From: Glebionis coronaria
Taxonomy: Eukaryota; Streptophyta; Magnoliopsida; Asterales; Asteraceae
Reading direction: 5' to 3'
Assembly (NCBI GenBank): GCA_025667525.1
Contig: CM046882.1
Coordinates: 546,356,630 to 546,420,629, forward strand
DNA: 64,000 bases
Part shown: positions 54,984 through 64,000 of the stretch, piece by piece
Layout: each line of letters begins with the position of its first letter
How positions within the stretch are numbered: the stretch's first letter is position 1
Program-made: the position numbers and the translations under genes
Notes under the pieces: model-generated
Seen by the model: the letters and a program-made list of their open reading frames with translations, nothing else
Told to the model about the DNA's origin: nothing
Databases searched by the model: none

Positions 54984-55096
54984 GGTGCAATTCACAAAAC
55001 TACAAAAAGTTCTTTATCTTTCATGTTTGTGGAATGAAAAAATCACCATAACTTAGATAACCGTTTTATAAAGTCGTTTTTCTTCCTTTAGGATAG

Positions 55097-55133
55097 GAAC
55101 TCGTAGCTCAGTTTCAAAACGCTTCGACTGAAG
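55097..55133 (+). pseudogene. ARMC7-like exon 2
   Basis: The exon encodes ELVAQFQNASTE plus one base, continuing exactly from exon 1 (which ends YLQ at 15593). It is preceded by a pyrimidine-rich tract and AG and followed by the donor GTATGT. ARMC7 proteins read ELVTQFQNA at this place. Confidence 0.78.
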
Positions 55134-55205
55134 GTATGTTTTAAATTGATTATGTATCTTAACTTTGATATCTTTTCCGTACTGGATGATTCTTTGTACT
55201 TGCAG

Positions 55206-55279
55206 CATCCAAGGAGAAAATTGCTGCTTATTTAGCAAACTTTGCATATGATCCCTTCATGTATATGTTTCTGCGCCAG
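55206..55279 (+). pseudogene. ARMC7-like exon 3
   Basis: Preceded by TTGCAG and followed by GT. In phase with exon 2 it gives ASKEKIAAYLANFAYDPFMY then MFLRQ, matching the first armadillo segment of ARMC7 (usual KEKIAANLANFAYDPYNY). The expected continuation (LNVLELFLDC and onwards) is not found downstream, so the gene appears truncated after this exon unless a very long intron leads out of the window. Confidence 0.8.
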
Positions 55280-55428
55280 GTTACTTTTTGGTTCTTTACT
55301 TTGTAGTTTGTACTGTCGATATCTACTGTATCTGACCATTATATCTCAGTTCAAGAGTAAAATGTACACTCTTTATTGATAAAGGACATCCAAATTTAAG
55401 GGTTGAAAAGCATAACAGATCATCACAA

Positions 55429-55785
55429 GTGGGGCCGTTGATACATTGGGATCAAGTTGATTTAGAGTATTTATTACTGGCATTAGAGAATATTGATATT
55501 AGGATAGAACAGTTCAAAACAGAGTACTTACATGAAGCGAGTGCTGCTGATGACAATTTAGCGTTTATGTATGAACCTTCGGTGCTTAGTATGTTGATCG
55601 CTCAAATCACACGTCTCATTTACAACATTAGTGGAGAGAGGCACATAATTCTGCAAGAAGTTAATAGGGCCACTAGGGTGGTAAAGTGGTTAGTGAAATG
55701 GAAGTGGAAATCGAAGGTCACCATCCATCACCATGATCCGTGTGGTCAAGAATATTTTGAAGGGAGGGTATTGTTATGTGTCTAA
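55429..55785 (+). CDS. unrecognised 118-codon open frame
   Basis: The frame begins MGPLIHWDQVDLEYLLLALE, continues YLHEASAADDNLAFMYEPSV and RLIYNISGERHIILQEV, and ends GRVLLCV. An acceptor-like tatatctcag lies at about 55348, so it may be part of a larger exon. The composition looks protein-like, but I do not recognise the family. It follows the ARMC7-like exons on the same strand and may be the exon to which the truncated gene is now joined. It could also be transposon-derived. Confidence 0.35.
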   Translation: MGPLIHWDQVDLEYLLLALENIDIRIEQFKTEYLHEASAADDNLAFMYEPSVLSMLIAQITRLIYNISGERHIILQEVNRATRVVKWLVKWKWKSKVTIHHHDPCGQEYFEGRVLLCV

Positions 55786-55915
55786 GTTAAGTAGGGGGTC
55801 CTAAATGTCATTTGTATAAGTTGGAGGGTCTTTTAGGTAATTTTCTATTGTCTTCAGCTTACTTATAAGCAATTGTAGCAAATGAATCAATATGGAATTT
55901 ATAAAACATCTTCAG
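55786..55915. other. intergenic
   Basis: Short stretch between the open frame and a MITE; nothing recognised. Confidence 0.35.
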
Positions 55916-56291
55916 GGGTGTTTCTTTTAGATTATATAGTGGGATTATAAGCTTATTAGCTTATATAAGCTTATAAGTCGAAACCAAGTGTTTGGTTAAG
56001 CTTATATAAGTAGGCTTATAAGCTTATATAAGGGGGTTTTGGTAAGCCAAACATTTGAAGCTTTTATAACAAAAGGTGAGTTATATAACTATTACATATA
56101 AAAAGACTTTTATACCCCCAATTAATAACTACATAATTTAACATTCATATGTTTTTTTGTCATTTTACTTTATTAATTTTAATAAGCCTAACCAAACACT
56201 TAACATAGGCTTATATGCTTATGATATATAAGCCATAAATGGATTATATAATATAAGCCTAAGCCCCACTCATAAGCTTAACCAAACACCC
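55916..56291. mobile_element. MITE of about 376 bp with foldback structure
   Basis: The left end GGGTGTTTCTTTTAGATTAT pairs with the right end (reverse complement GGGTGTTTGGTTAAGC). The interior is a long imperfect palindrome built of CTTATATAAGC units. A truncated relative lies at 14155-14275. No clear target duplication was found. No coding capacity. Confidence 0.75.
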
Positions 56292-56454
56292 TTCTCTAAT
56301 TCCCTTTGTCACTCATTTGAGTGTTCATATCACACTTACCGATTCTCATCGAAATCTATTCTTAGATCCTAGCTTTCCTTGTCTATTGGAGGATTGACTA
56401 ACCACCGAGCTTAGCTTGGTCTTAATCAAATCCGGATCATATCACCCCACCAGT

Positions 56455-56517
56455 AGATATTAAACTGATAAGAACAGATACTACACTTTATCTTAGCCAA
56501 ATGGCCGAGAAAGGTAT
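56455..56517 (-). pseudogene. truncated U2 snRNA copy
   Basis: The minus strand matches the first 63 nt of U2: ATACCTTTCTCGGCC, then TTTGGCTAAG and GTAGTATCTGTTCTTATC, up to AATATCT. It then runs into unrelated sequence. Two substitutions (GGCCATTTGGC and AAGATAAAG) differ from the consensus. It lacks the Sm site and the 3' half. The upstream region up to about 56610 is clearly related to the promoter region of the U2 gene at 3.5 kb, so it arose by DNA duplication, not by retroposition. Confidence 0.9.
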
Positions 56518-56540
56518 GCTAATTCCAAATCTAGGCCTTT

Positions 56541-56594
56541 GCTTTAATACACAAACCCTCCTTGTTTGTTTATCTCAACCAGACGATGTGGGAA
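56541..56594 (-). promoter_or_regulatory. duplicated U2 promoter, TATA decayed
   Basis: USE TTCCCACATCG lies at 56584-56594 (first base changed from the intact copy). The TATA position reads GTATTAAAG in place of GTATAAATT. The 33-bp gap is preserved. Confidence 0.8.
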
Positions 56595-57118
56595 TGATAC
56601 AAGGGCATTTCAAAAAATTCTTTGGACACAAATAACTAATGCTGGTAACCGTTATGGCTAATCGGCAATCGCAAAAGATAAACAGTAAAGGAAAGAAAGA
56701 GTTGTGGTAAACAACTGTCATATAAGGCAAAGGCTTGGAAGCAAAGGCTTGTAAAGAAAAACAATCGCTAATCGACAACCACAAGTTCACAATTGTCATA
56801 TAAGGCAAAGGCTAATGTGACTTATGAGTTGATACCTATCAGATTTCAGATTATTTTGTAGATATGTTTGAACAGATTTAGTGAGCAGCCAACGTTGTCA
56901 CACTAGATATCTTCAAGGGGACTTTGAGGTAGGGTGTCTATAATTTAGTTTGACTAAAAAAACGAAAATCGAATTGAACCGAACACGAACTAGAACCAAA
57001 CCGAACATGTAATTCAGATTTTGGATCATAACCGAACTACAAACTCGGTTTTCGGGTTGGATATGATTTTGGCAATCGGAATCGGGACCGAACTGAACCG
57101 AAAATCAAACTTCTATAA

Positions 57119-57126
<8 letters not shown>
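56595..57126. other. intergenic DNA with an AACCGA-type repeat remnant
   Basis: No gene. From about 56934 the sequence is rich in GAACCGAA/TCGGTTTTCGG motifs like the ends of the hAT-like element at 4701. A similar block recurs at about 57915-58070, so these may be the two ends of an older element split by the insertions at 57.1-57.9 kb. Confidence 0.45.
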
Positions 57127-57732
<606 letters not shown>

Positions 57733-58303
57733 TATGACTTATGATTGTCGGTTAACTTTTTTTTGTTATGTAAATATTTCTTTCGTATTTATTTTTTAAT
57801 ATATTTTTATTTTAATGCATTATCTGTCAGCATGTCTTGTATTTGTTGTTTAAGTTTTTCACTTAGTAAAGTAATTTTTTTTAATTTTTTCTACTTTGGT
57901 ATGTTTTTTATATATAGTGACGAACCGAGCAGGCTTGCTGAATCTAAATTGAAAAAATCTGAAACTGAAACCGAAAAAAAATAAAATCGATAAAAGTTAA
58001 AACCGAAAAACTCGTTTATCGCGGTTGGGTTTCGGTTTTCTTTTTTTAGATATCCACGGTTAATCGAACCGAACTACACATATTATACAATTTTTTAGTT
58101 AATTACTGATAGTAGTACATGTATTAATTGATATTCTTTCTGTCTCAATATATTATTCACGTTTCTTTTTTAAGATGTCAAAATTTAATTATCCATTACC
58201 AATAATGCAAAGGAAAGTTTGATAAAATTTGTTATATTATCCTTATATGAAATTATAATTACATAATTTAAAGTATGCTTAAAATAATTAGTTAAGGGTA
58301 AAA
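57733..58303. other. AT-rich DNA, presumed Helitron body and older repeat
   Basis: No gene seen. Contains the GAAACCGA-type block at 57915-58070. Confidence 0.4.
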
Positions 58304-58522
58304 CTAAAAAAGAATATCATAATAAATGTACTTTTTAAAAATGATGTGTTTTTTGTTTAAAACTAAAAGACAATAATTTTGAGATGTGGAATATTTTCCA
58401 TAACCACTACTATAACCATTATAATCATTCGCATAATTACCCCTATAGTTATCGTATCCTTTGTCTCCTTTTCCACCGTACCCACTTGAACCCCAACCAA
58501 AGCCACCGCCATAGATCTTCAT
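58304..58522 (-). pseudogene. glycine/tyrosine-rich protein fragment
   Basis: The minus-strand frame starts MKIYGGGFGWGSSGYGGKGD and continues KGYDNYRGNYANDYNGYSSG, rich in Gly, Tyr and Asn like plant glycine-rich proteins. It then turns into low-complexity sequence. Its ATG directly touches the CTAG of the neighbouring Helitron-like end at 58523, so the upstream part was removed or the piece was captured. No RNA-binding domain is seen. Confidence 0.5.
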
Positions 58523-58551
58523 CTAGTTGCAAAACCCGCCCGATGGGCTGG
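58523..58551 (-). mobile_element. Helitron-like 3' end 2
   Basis: Closely similar to the end at 57704 over about 40 bp (ctagttgcaaaacccg, then ggtatgactt). The minus-strand hairpin has one mismatch. The base beyond CTAG is A instead of the expected T. Same orientation as end 1, with the body extending to the right. Confidence 0.6.
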
Positions 58552-58755
58552 TATGACTTGTGATTATCATTTATGTTTTTAATGTAGATATAGATTTGTT
58601 TTACATAAAAAAAATTGATAAGCTTGTGACAATATTTGATTGAAATGGGTTATGTTTTTAAATTTTCTATGTGTTATTTTTATTTCTTTTAAGTAAATTT
58701 CGTAAAAACTTGTAAAAATAGTTTACCTATTCAAATTCGTATAACAAAATATAAG

Positions 58756-58831
58756 AGCTAATGTGATATGATCTTTTCTTATATCCTAATATTAGCTAAT
58801 GTGATTTGATCTTTTCTTATATCCTAATATT
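58756..58831. repeat. 38-bp tandem duplication
   Basis: Two copies of gctaatgtgat(a/t)tgatc followed by ttttcttatatcctaatatta, differing at one base. Confidence 0.85.
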
Positions 58832-59203
58832 AGAGGTGGTAAACGTTGTCCATATTGTTATTGATAGTTATGAGATTTTTTGTCCATTCATTATTATTAA
58901 TGGCGCCCACATGTACGACTCTATATGGAATGAGCGTATGTAAAAAATACTAATTAGGCAACTCGGAAAATCTTTTAAATTTATTTTTTTATCCCTAGAT
59001 TTTAAATAAGTATTATTATTTTTTTATTTCAATATTTGTATATGTTTTTTTCCGTATTAGCTTGCGCCCGTTTAACCCGCCCATTCCTGTTTAACCCACA
59101 CTCGTTTTGTCCGCCGCCCGTTTTGCTCGTCGTTTGTTCCCGCCGCCCGGTTTGCTCGTCGTGTGTTCCCGCCGCCCGTTTTTGCCACCTCTACGGCTAA
59201 TAT
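58823..59203. mobile_element. hAT-like MITE of about 365 bp
   Basis: The ends are TAGAGGTGGTAAACG (58831) and CGTTTTTGCCACCTCTA (to 59193). The flanks CCTAATAT (58823-58830) and GCTAATAT (59196-59203) agree at 7 of 8 bases. The right part holds tandem units based on ccgccgcccgttttgctcgt (59098-59180). Confidence 0.72.
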
Positions 59204-59825
59204 GCATAAAATATAGAAATTGCCATTTAGCTTTTTTTTACTTGATAAATACTTGTTTGTAATAGAAATTGTTAATTCAATATTTAGTTCATTTACTGGA
59301 CCCAGTTCAAGTAAATTCTCAGCCTTTGGGATGATCCTGTATATCACTGAAATTATTAAATGTCTGGGCGAAACAAATGCAGTGAATATTACACATTATG
59401 TAGACCACGAAGAGAACAATTTTCTACAGACTTAATAAAACATGTCAAATGAGAAAAATAACAAAAATACACAAATAGAAAATGGGTTGAACGAATCAGT
59501 GGGGAAGAAAAAATAACATAACATGAAAATGATAACTTTAAGTTAAGTATAAATTAACACACTAAATATTTACTAAACTCAACTCGCATACGCCCACCTT
59601 TTTTCCCAACCTGCCTTATAACTTTCTTCTTGGATACTAAATTGAACTCCTTCCCTTTTTAGTGTTTGAAATCACTAATGGTGCCTTTTTCTTATTCTCC
59701 TTCCTTCTATATTTCAATTCGATGAGTATGGGGAAATATGATAAATGTATCAAATTAAAAACTACAATCAGTAACCAACAACACCATCGGCTTCTTCAGT
59801 AGTCAAATATACTACTAATGTGACT
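59204..59825. other. no gene recognised
   Basis: Mixed sequence with no convincing exon. The minus-strand phrase PKAENLLELGPVNEL (about 59280-59335) looks protein-like, but I do not recognise it. Confidence 0.35.
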
Positions 59826-59992
59826 GTCATTTTGGACGAGCATGTGCATCGTTGGTAATATGGTATGTGACTACAACCACATGATGTTTTCTTTTCAAGT
59901 ATTAAACCATTACAAGCTTGCCATTGGGAGAAGATCTTGCCATCACTTTGATACCGTCAAACTTTTCCATTCTCTCCTCGCCTTCTACAACT
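59826..59992 (-). pseudogene. P-type Ca2+-ATPase (ACA type) fragment, degraded
   Basis: The minus strand encodes GEERMEKFDGIKVMARSSPN, then GKLVMV, a stop, YLKRKHHVVVVT and TNDAHARPK. This is the cytoplasmic P-domain region of plant autoinhibited Ca2+-ATPases, where intact proteins have VMARSSP...LKxKGHVVAVTGDGTNDAPAL. The hinge motif TGDGTNDAPA has decayed to TYHITNDAHA, and an in-frame TAA breaks the frame, so it is non-functional. Such pumps export Ca2+ from the cytosol. Only about 55 codons remain. It is the leftmost of a series of minus-strand gene fragments. Confidence 0.8.
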
Positions 59993-60590
59993 TTTCGTTA
60001 TTCTTTAGATCATTCTCTCAGATTTTGTCTTCTATTCATTATTAATAGACTTTATAAGACCGTTTCTCTGATAAAGTTTCAAACACATTTCTAGTACTAT
60101 CTCAGCAGCTATTTACCAGCGTACATAATGTACATGTATGGTGTTGTCTTCCTTTTTCTTAAAGAAAGCTCCACTCCGCTTCTTCTAATATATCATCAGC
60201 TATTATCATACAGAAGTTTGATAAGTAAAAATAACTATTGATATTGTTAATCATGTTCATTAGAATAATCAGTTAGGTCGTTGTATGATCTGTTCTAATA
60301 CAATAAAACAATACAGAGAAATTTAGTCAAAGAACCAACAGCCAAATTCTAATAAAATATGGTTTACCTGAACTTTAGATAAAGTGCTTTTTTAATCAGC
60401 AAAGAAGCTAGATGCTCGGGAGGAATACACGGAGAACCGGTGCCAATGTGTTAAGCATCGTTTGTAAAAGATTTCTTGTGGCATCACCAGGAGTTTCCGT
60501 TGCTTATGTTTGCATAAAAAAAGATAAATGAAGATTTAAACATGTTATTTAAAGTACTGCTATTGTTGCTTCACTGAACAAAATACTTAC
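59993..60590. other. no gene recognised
   Basis: Sequence between two gene fragments; may be intron-like DNA of the captured segments. Confidence 0.35.
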
Positions 60591-60743
60591 AGGAAGAGCG
60601 TTCTTCCATCTAGAACGTAATACACCATCAGCGATATACTTCAGTTCTGCTGCATCTTCAACACACTTCTTCTCATACTCTGCAAATTTAGTGTTCCATT
60701 CCGCTTTAAGATCAGCACCCTCGGAAGTGTGGCGGCTCAATGT
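60591..60743 (-). pseudogene. transketolase single exon
   Basis: A 153-nt minus-strand exon (51 codons) lies between ATGCAG and the donor GTAAGT. It encodes [40 protein letters not shown] and RWKNALP. Plant transketolases have SRHTPEGAALEAEWNAKFAE and end this segment GWEKALP. Transketolase transfers two-carbon units in the Calvin and pentose phosphate pathways. This segment belongs to the region between the pyrophosphate-binding and pyrimidine-binding domains. The frame and splice sites are intact, but I find no other transketolase exon in the window. It is most likely a captured exon rather than a gene. Confidence 0.85.
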
Positions 60744-61904
60744 CTGCATAGTTATAAAACTGCTCATTGTATTGCAGTTGCTTAATTGGGTGAAATAAAA
60801 ATTTTTCCATAGGCACAGGAGTTGCTATTTTAAATTACTTATCGATCTGGATCTAATTTACAAACAAATAGTCATATTTCAGAAGTGTGGGGTTATTAAA
60901 TTTCAGTAAAGCTATCAAACTTAAAGCCACGCAGTCTTTGCTTTACGTGCTTATTGCAACTATTATATTCTGAGACAACTACAATCAAATAAGCCTTTAC
61001 ATAAGCTAATTCAATAAGCTTATCTAATCATCAGAGTTCGTATTCCGAGCCTCGTTATTCCCTTTAGCTTATTTGAAGACATTTCAAATTAGTAAAAAAT
61101 AACCAAAGAATTAAGGCACAACAAAGAAGAAAGCGAGATGAGATGTATGAAAATACCTTGTCGAAGAAGGTGGCTTCAATTAGGGTTATGCCTTCTGCAT
61201 TTGTCTCATGTACCAAAAGGGACAGAATAATCAGTGATGAGATTATAAAGATAATATCAGACGAAGATTAACATGCAACGTGTTAGGGTTTGTTAATGTG
61301 GGGGAGAAGTAACTTTGAAAGTCTATAGCTGCAAAACAAACCACACAATCAGCGCAAACTCTAAAGCATGTTAAAATTGCCGGTAACTAATAGGGTTGAT
61401 CATGCCCTTGTGGCTACAAAAATGTGGTGTGCTTGTGAAGATTTTTGTCCCTTGCACATTCCATTGCTAAAACCAAAAGTTGTGTAGAACAGATCTATCA
61501 TCTACTCCCCTCTATTCAGTTTTATATTTTGTATGACATGTATGCGCTTTTTATATAGCAATATGGATGTTTTGGGCGGGTTGGGTAGGTCAAAACAGGT
61601 TCACGTGGAGACAACTTATTTCTTAAACCTGCAATATCATTAGAATCCTTGATACTTTAATCATTCTTAAGTGTGAAAATTTGGAGTCCTTACTGTGTAG
61701 CAAACCTGGAAGAATTCTGACTTATAGGAAGCTCTTTGTTGAAATATATCTTGTAGTCTTAGTATCTAGATTAAGAAACAACACCCATATTAGTTTGGTT
61801 CATCAATACTTCACAATGATTTTAAAAGCTGCATTAAACTGGTCAAGGGGCTCACAAGTTGGTTAAGTGAAAAAGGGAGGCAAGTGAGTCTAGAATCCTT
61901 CCCA
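60744..61904. other. no gene recognised; one exon-like piece
   Basis: On the minus strand near 61157-61193, GITLIEATFFDK is framed by ATGCAG and GTATTT and could be a small exon of an unidentified gene. The rest shows nothing. Confidence 0.35.
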
Positions 61905-61990
61905 TGAAATCTTACGGCACCAGCAGACAACTCCACCATAAGCACGGTTAAAAGTTCTTCGGTTTCTTGACATCCGCGGTCGAAGGTCAT
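61905..61990 (-). pseudogene. ribosomal protein L34 (eL34) fragment, frameshifted
   Basis: The minus strand reads LRPRMSRNRRTFNRAYGGV, then after a frame change LSAGAVRF. Plant eL34 has LRPAEYKRSRLSRNRRTVNR followed by AYGGVLSGGAVRERI. The block AEYKRSRL is mostly deleted and the frame shifts within GGVLS. eL34 is a small protein of the 60S subunit. This is a degraded piece of one exon. Confidence 0.78.
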
Positions 61991-62586
61991 CCAAAGTCTG
62001 GTGTACGTATTCACACTCAAAAAATTAAAGCAATAAACATGCATGCTAATAGAACTAAAACAAAAACGAACAATAACCATGTATTGAGGCAATTAAGACA
62101 GGTTGTGTGTGTTTGTCATACCTTTCTTTCAAGACTTCATAGTTCTTCTCTCTTTGACTCACACCGATAATTAAATGCACGCCAGTACTGCATTTAACTG
62201 CTTGCTACTGTGCTAAAACCTTTGCTCAAATATCCTACAGAAGTGTCGCAAGTAATTCAGGGTCAATTTTTCCTCCATTTTATGGTTCGACATTTGAAGG
62301 TTGCGCCAATGAACCTTGGCGACCTCAGTTACGCCATAGAGGGATGCTTCTATCCCACTTACTAATGATCGAAAATCGAGACTATTTCCTAAAGAAGAAA
62401 GAGTAATCCCAACATTAGTGTAGTATATGTATCATCCAGGAAAATGGTCAAAACGTAAAATAGATTGAAGATCAGGATAAGAAACTAATATCTGATGAAT
62501 TAAGTATCTTTGTTTATTGCATTAATAAAATTTGTAGGACACAACTGTGAGCTACTGTGAAATATGTATAGGAATACATTCTAACA
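61991..62586. other. no gene recognised; possible exon remnants
   Basis: Minus-strand exon-like pieces such as GVHLIIGVSQREKNYEVLKE (about 62112-62185, before a GTATGA donor) are visible but not recognised. Confidence 0.35.
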
Positions 62587-63150
62587 TAACAAAAGAGCTT
62601 GTAGTTGGAAATGTACCATATCTTCAGTAACACCTTTAGCTAAATTTACATGAGTTGTGTCCTGCAACAAAAAATTAAATGAGATCAAAATCGTTAAATT
62701 CAGGTATTCAGTTAGCATGTAAGCACGATTCAATCTAAGCATTTTGTTATAAGATTCTATCCTATAATGAGAGAAACATATGTACCTTTCAACATTCCCG
62801 CCTAACTTATTAGGAGAAACAACATTTTCAAGAAGCAATGAACTGCTAAAGGTTGTTCTTGGCCAAGGATGGTAGATTGATGTATTGACTTTTGCCGCCC
62901 AAAAATTTGGACACCATCGTCTCTTTCGGTTTCTTGGTCCTTACCTTGAATTGGCAGCTTTACAGGGAGTTCTTGTTCGATATCTAATGTATTTTCGTCG
63001 ACTTTACTTGAGCTAAGAGAGGCCGTATCGCCTTCCCTAATTCGAACTGGGAATATAATTAGATGCCACCTGAGATGATCCTCCAAGGTTAGATTGTTGG
63101 GTCTTCCACACCTGGACATCCATCCAAGTTTCTGATATGCCACAAATGAA
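62587..63150 (-). pseudogene. unrecognised exon series, probable captured gene fragment
   Basis: The minus strand shows exon-like pieces with plausible splice sites. The first, after CATATCAG at about 63139, reads either LGWMSRCGRPNNLTLEDHLR or, one frame over, TWMDVQVWKTQQSNLGGSSQ. It runs on to EGDTASLSSSKVDENTLDIE and ends KLPIQ before GTAAGG near 62948. Then, after TTTAGCAG, comes LLLENVVSPNKLGGNVER before GTACAT (62787-62843). Then, after TTGCAG, DTTHVNLAKGVTEDM (about 62617-62663). The Ser/Gln-rich first piece looks like a regulatory protein, but I cannot name it. Frames do not join cleanly, suggesting decay. Confidence 0.4.
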
Positions 63151-63206
63151 AGTATTGTATAGTTGAAATCCGAGTTCTTATGTTCATATATGTTGTAATA
63201 CATAAA

Positions 63207-63282
63207 TTCAAAGAACACTCATCGGTTCAAAGAACACTCATCGGTTCAAAGAACACTCCTCGGTTCAAAGAACACTCATCGG
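63207..63282. repeat. 19-bp minisatellite, four copies
   Basis: Four head-to-tail copies of ttcaaagaacactcatcgg with one substitution in the third. It sits a few bases beyond the donor site of the U2AF65-like exon. Confidence 0.93.
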
Positions 63283-63290
63283 TTATGTAC

Positions 63291-63383
63291 CTTAGTTAAG
63301 CATATAACTTTAGTTGGAATCTCAGTAGGTCCCCCTACACCTGCTCCAGGAAGATTAAAACCGTCAATTTGCAAGGCCGATTT
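63291..63383 (-). pseudogene. U2AF65-like splicing factor, exon b
   Basis: A 93-nt minus-strand exon between TTTATAG and the donor GTACAT, encoding KSALQIDGFNLPGAGVGGPT and EIPTKVICLTK. Plant U2AF large subunits have a similar linker (LNLPG..., then PTKVLCLTEVVT) just before the third RNA-recognition motif. The frame follows the preceding exon at 63464-63520. The next expected piece (starting VIT/VVT with DELxDDEEYEEI) is not found to the left, so the gene is truncated here. The protein recognises the polypyrimidine tract at 3' splice sites. Confidence 0.72.
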
Positions 63384-63463
63384 CTATAAAGAAAATGTAA
63401 ATGAGTAGAACTGTAGAAGACTATAAATGTGATCTTTTGACAAAATAAATTAACTGATAATAC

Positions 63464-63520
63464 CTGCCTAGCTATATGTTGCTGAGCCTGGGATAATATG
63501 GTATCTTGTTTTGATTTTAT
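63464..63520 (-). pseudogene. U2AF65-like splicing factor, exon a
   Basis: A 57-nt exon between ATGTAG and the donor GTATTA encodes IKSKQDTILSQAQQHIARQ. This matches the EQExILAQAQQHIAxQK stretch of plant U2AF65. Splice phases agree with exon b. A weaker candidate upstream exon at about 63786-63840 reads MAKTLAHGPSQAQATLQ, where U2AF65 has ADKTLTVRRA. It is decayed or unrelated. Confidence 0.68.
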
Positions 63521-64000
63521 CTACATGTTGATGTTTAAATGAACGCAACATATATTAAGGCATAATGTCAATAAACCTCGAGCAGGCCTCATGTACCAAA
63601 TCATGACTTTACATAAATGTTTCCGTAAGTGCACATTTCTGTCATCCTGGAATTGCTTTCAAAATCTATACGTAACTGTAAATAAATCAATATGCTTTAA
63701 TTATGAAAAAAGTTCAAATTGCTAATTTGATCATGTTTGAATATATATTACAATAAACAAAAGTGATGAGGGTAAACGCTACTTGGAGAGTAGCTTGAGC
63801 CTGCGAAGGTCCATGAGCTAAGGTTTTTGCCATATTGTGACCACCCATTATACTTGTATTTCTCGAGATTGAAGCTATTGTTAACCGTGATTACAGACAT
63901 TGATAAGGTAAATTATAATATAACTGTTTGCAAAACGAACAAAAGTATTTACCCTCTGGGTCAGTGCAACGACAATCAGAAAAGCTTGCAATTCATTGTA
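63521..64000. other. window end, possible continuation of the U2AF65-like fragment
   Basis: Apart from the weak exon candidate at 63786-63840 (minus strand), no feature is supported. The captured-fragment region may continue beyond the window. Confidence 0.35.

Noticed and set aside
59842..60045. Plus-strand ORF at 59.9 kb
   Set aside because: It is antisense to the Ca2+-ATPase fragment, which has recognisable P-domain motifs on the minus strand.
61681..62170. Plus- and minus-strand ORFs around the RPL34 fragment
   Set aside because: The minus-strand ORF reading TFDRGCQETEE uses the wrong frame of the RPL34 remnant; the plus-strand ones are shadows.

Overview
This window is plant nuclear DNA, very probably from a eudicot and, judging by the retrotransposon families, plausibly from Asteraceae (the family assignment is inference). 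The evidence is: intact U6 and U2 snRNA genes with plant-type USE/TATA promoters, a nuclear tRNA-Ala, fragments of plant genes with GT-AG introns, and a dense load of Ty1/copia, Ty3/gypsy, LINE, CACTA, hAT-like, PIF-like and Helitron-like elements. No complete host protein gene was recognised. Most coding-looking DNA is transposon-derived.

Layout. 1-3.6 kb holds a hydroxyphenylpyruvate/hydroxypyruvate reductase pseudogene fragment and minus-strand U6 and U2 snRNA genes. 3.6-5.7 kb carries two MITE-like insertions, one with a matching empty site elsewhere in the window. 5.7-8.6 kb contains three 5'-truncated LINE copies in tandem, with AAT tails, a reverse transcriptase, a CCHC finger and an endonuclease-like C-terminus. 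8.6-12.6 kb is a truncated minus-strand copia element. A tRNA-Ala(AGC) gene lies at 13.6 kb.

15.5-55.3 kb is one large nest. Three small exons matching the start of a plant ARMC7-like armadillo protein lie at 15.52, 55.10 and 55.21 kb. Between the first two, a minus-strand copia element (C2, net about 5.2 kb, outer limits 15598-54983) sits in intron 1. Inside C2 is E1 (19084-53308, exact 5-bp target duplication CTGAA), a non-autonomous LTR element with 4.5-kb LTRs and a 1.7-kb non-coding core. The right LTR of E1 is interrupted by E2 (26827-48290), a Sirevirus-like LTR element without visible gag-pol that carries three accessory ORFs. E2 is in turn interrupted by E3 (29216-40401), a young Athila-type gypsy element. 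A CACTA transposon (48467-52439) also sits in the right LTR of E1, and a PIF-like MITE sits in its left LTR. LTR divergence falls from C2 (about 4%) through E2 (about 3%) to E3 (below 1%), matching the nesting order.

55.3-64 kb has an unrecognised ORF, a truncated second U2 copy with its promoter, several MITEs, a 156-bp TA microsatellite and two Helitron-like 3' ends. To their right lies a series of minus-strand gene fragments: Ca2+-ATPase, transketolase, ribosomal protein L34, an unrecognised exon set and a U2AF65-like gene. Their common orientation suggests capture by a Helitron, but this is unproven.

The most unusual signal is in E2. A palindromic GC-rich module in its LTR promoter recurs in degenerate form before each of its three internal ORFs, usually followed by a TATA-like sequence, as if each ORF had its own copy of the LTR promoter switch. 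All element names C1, C2, E1, E2 and E3 are local labels.
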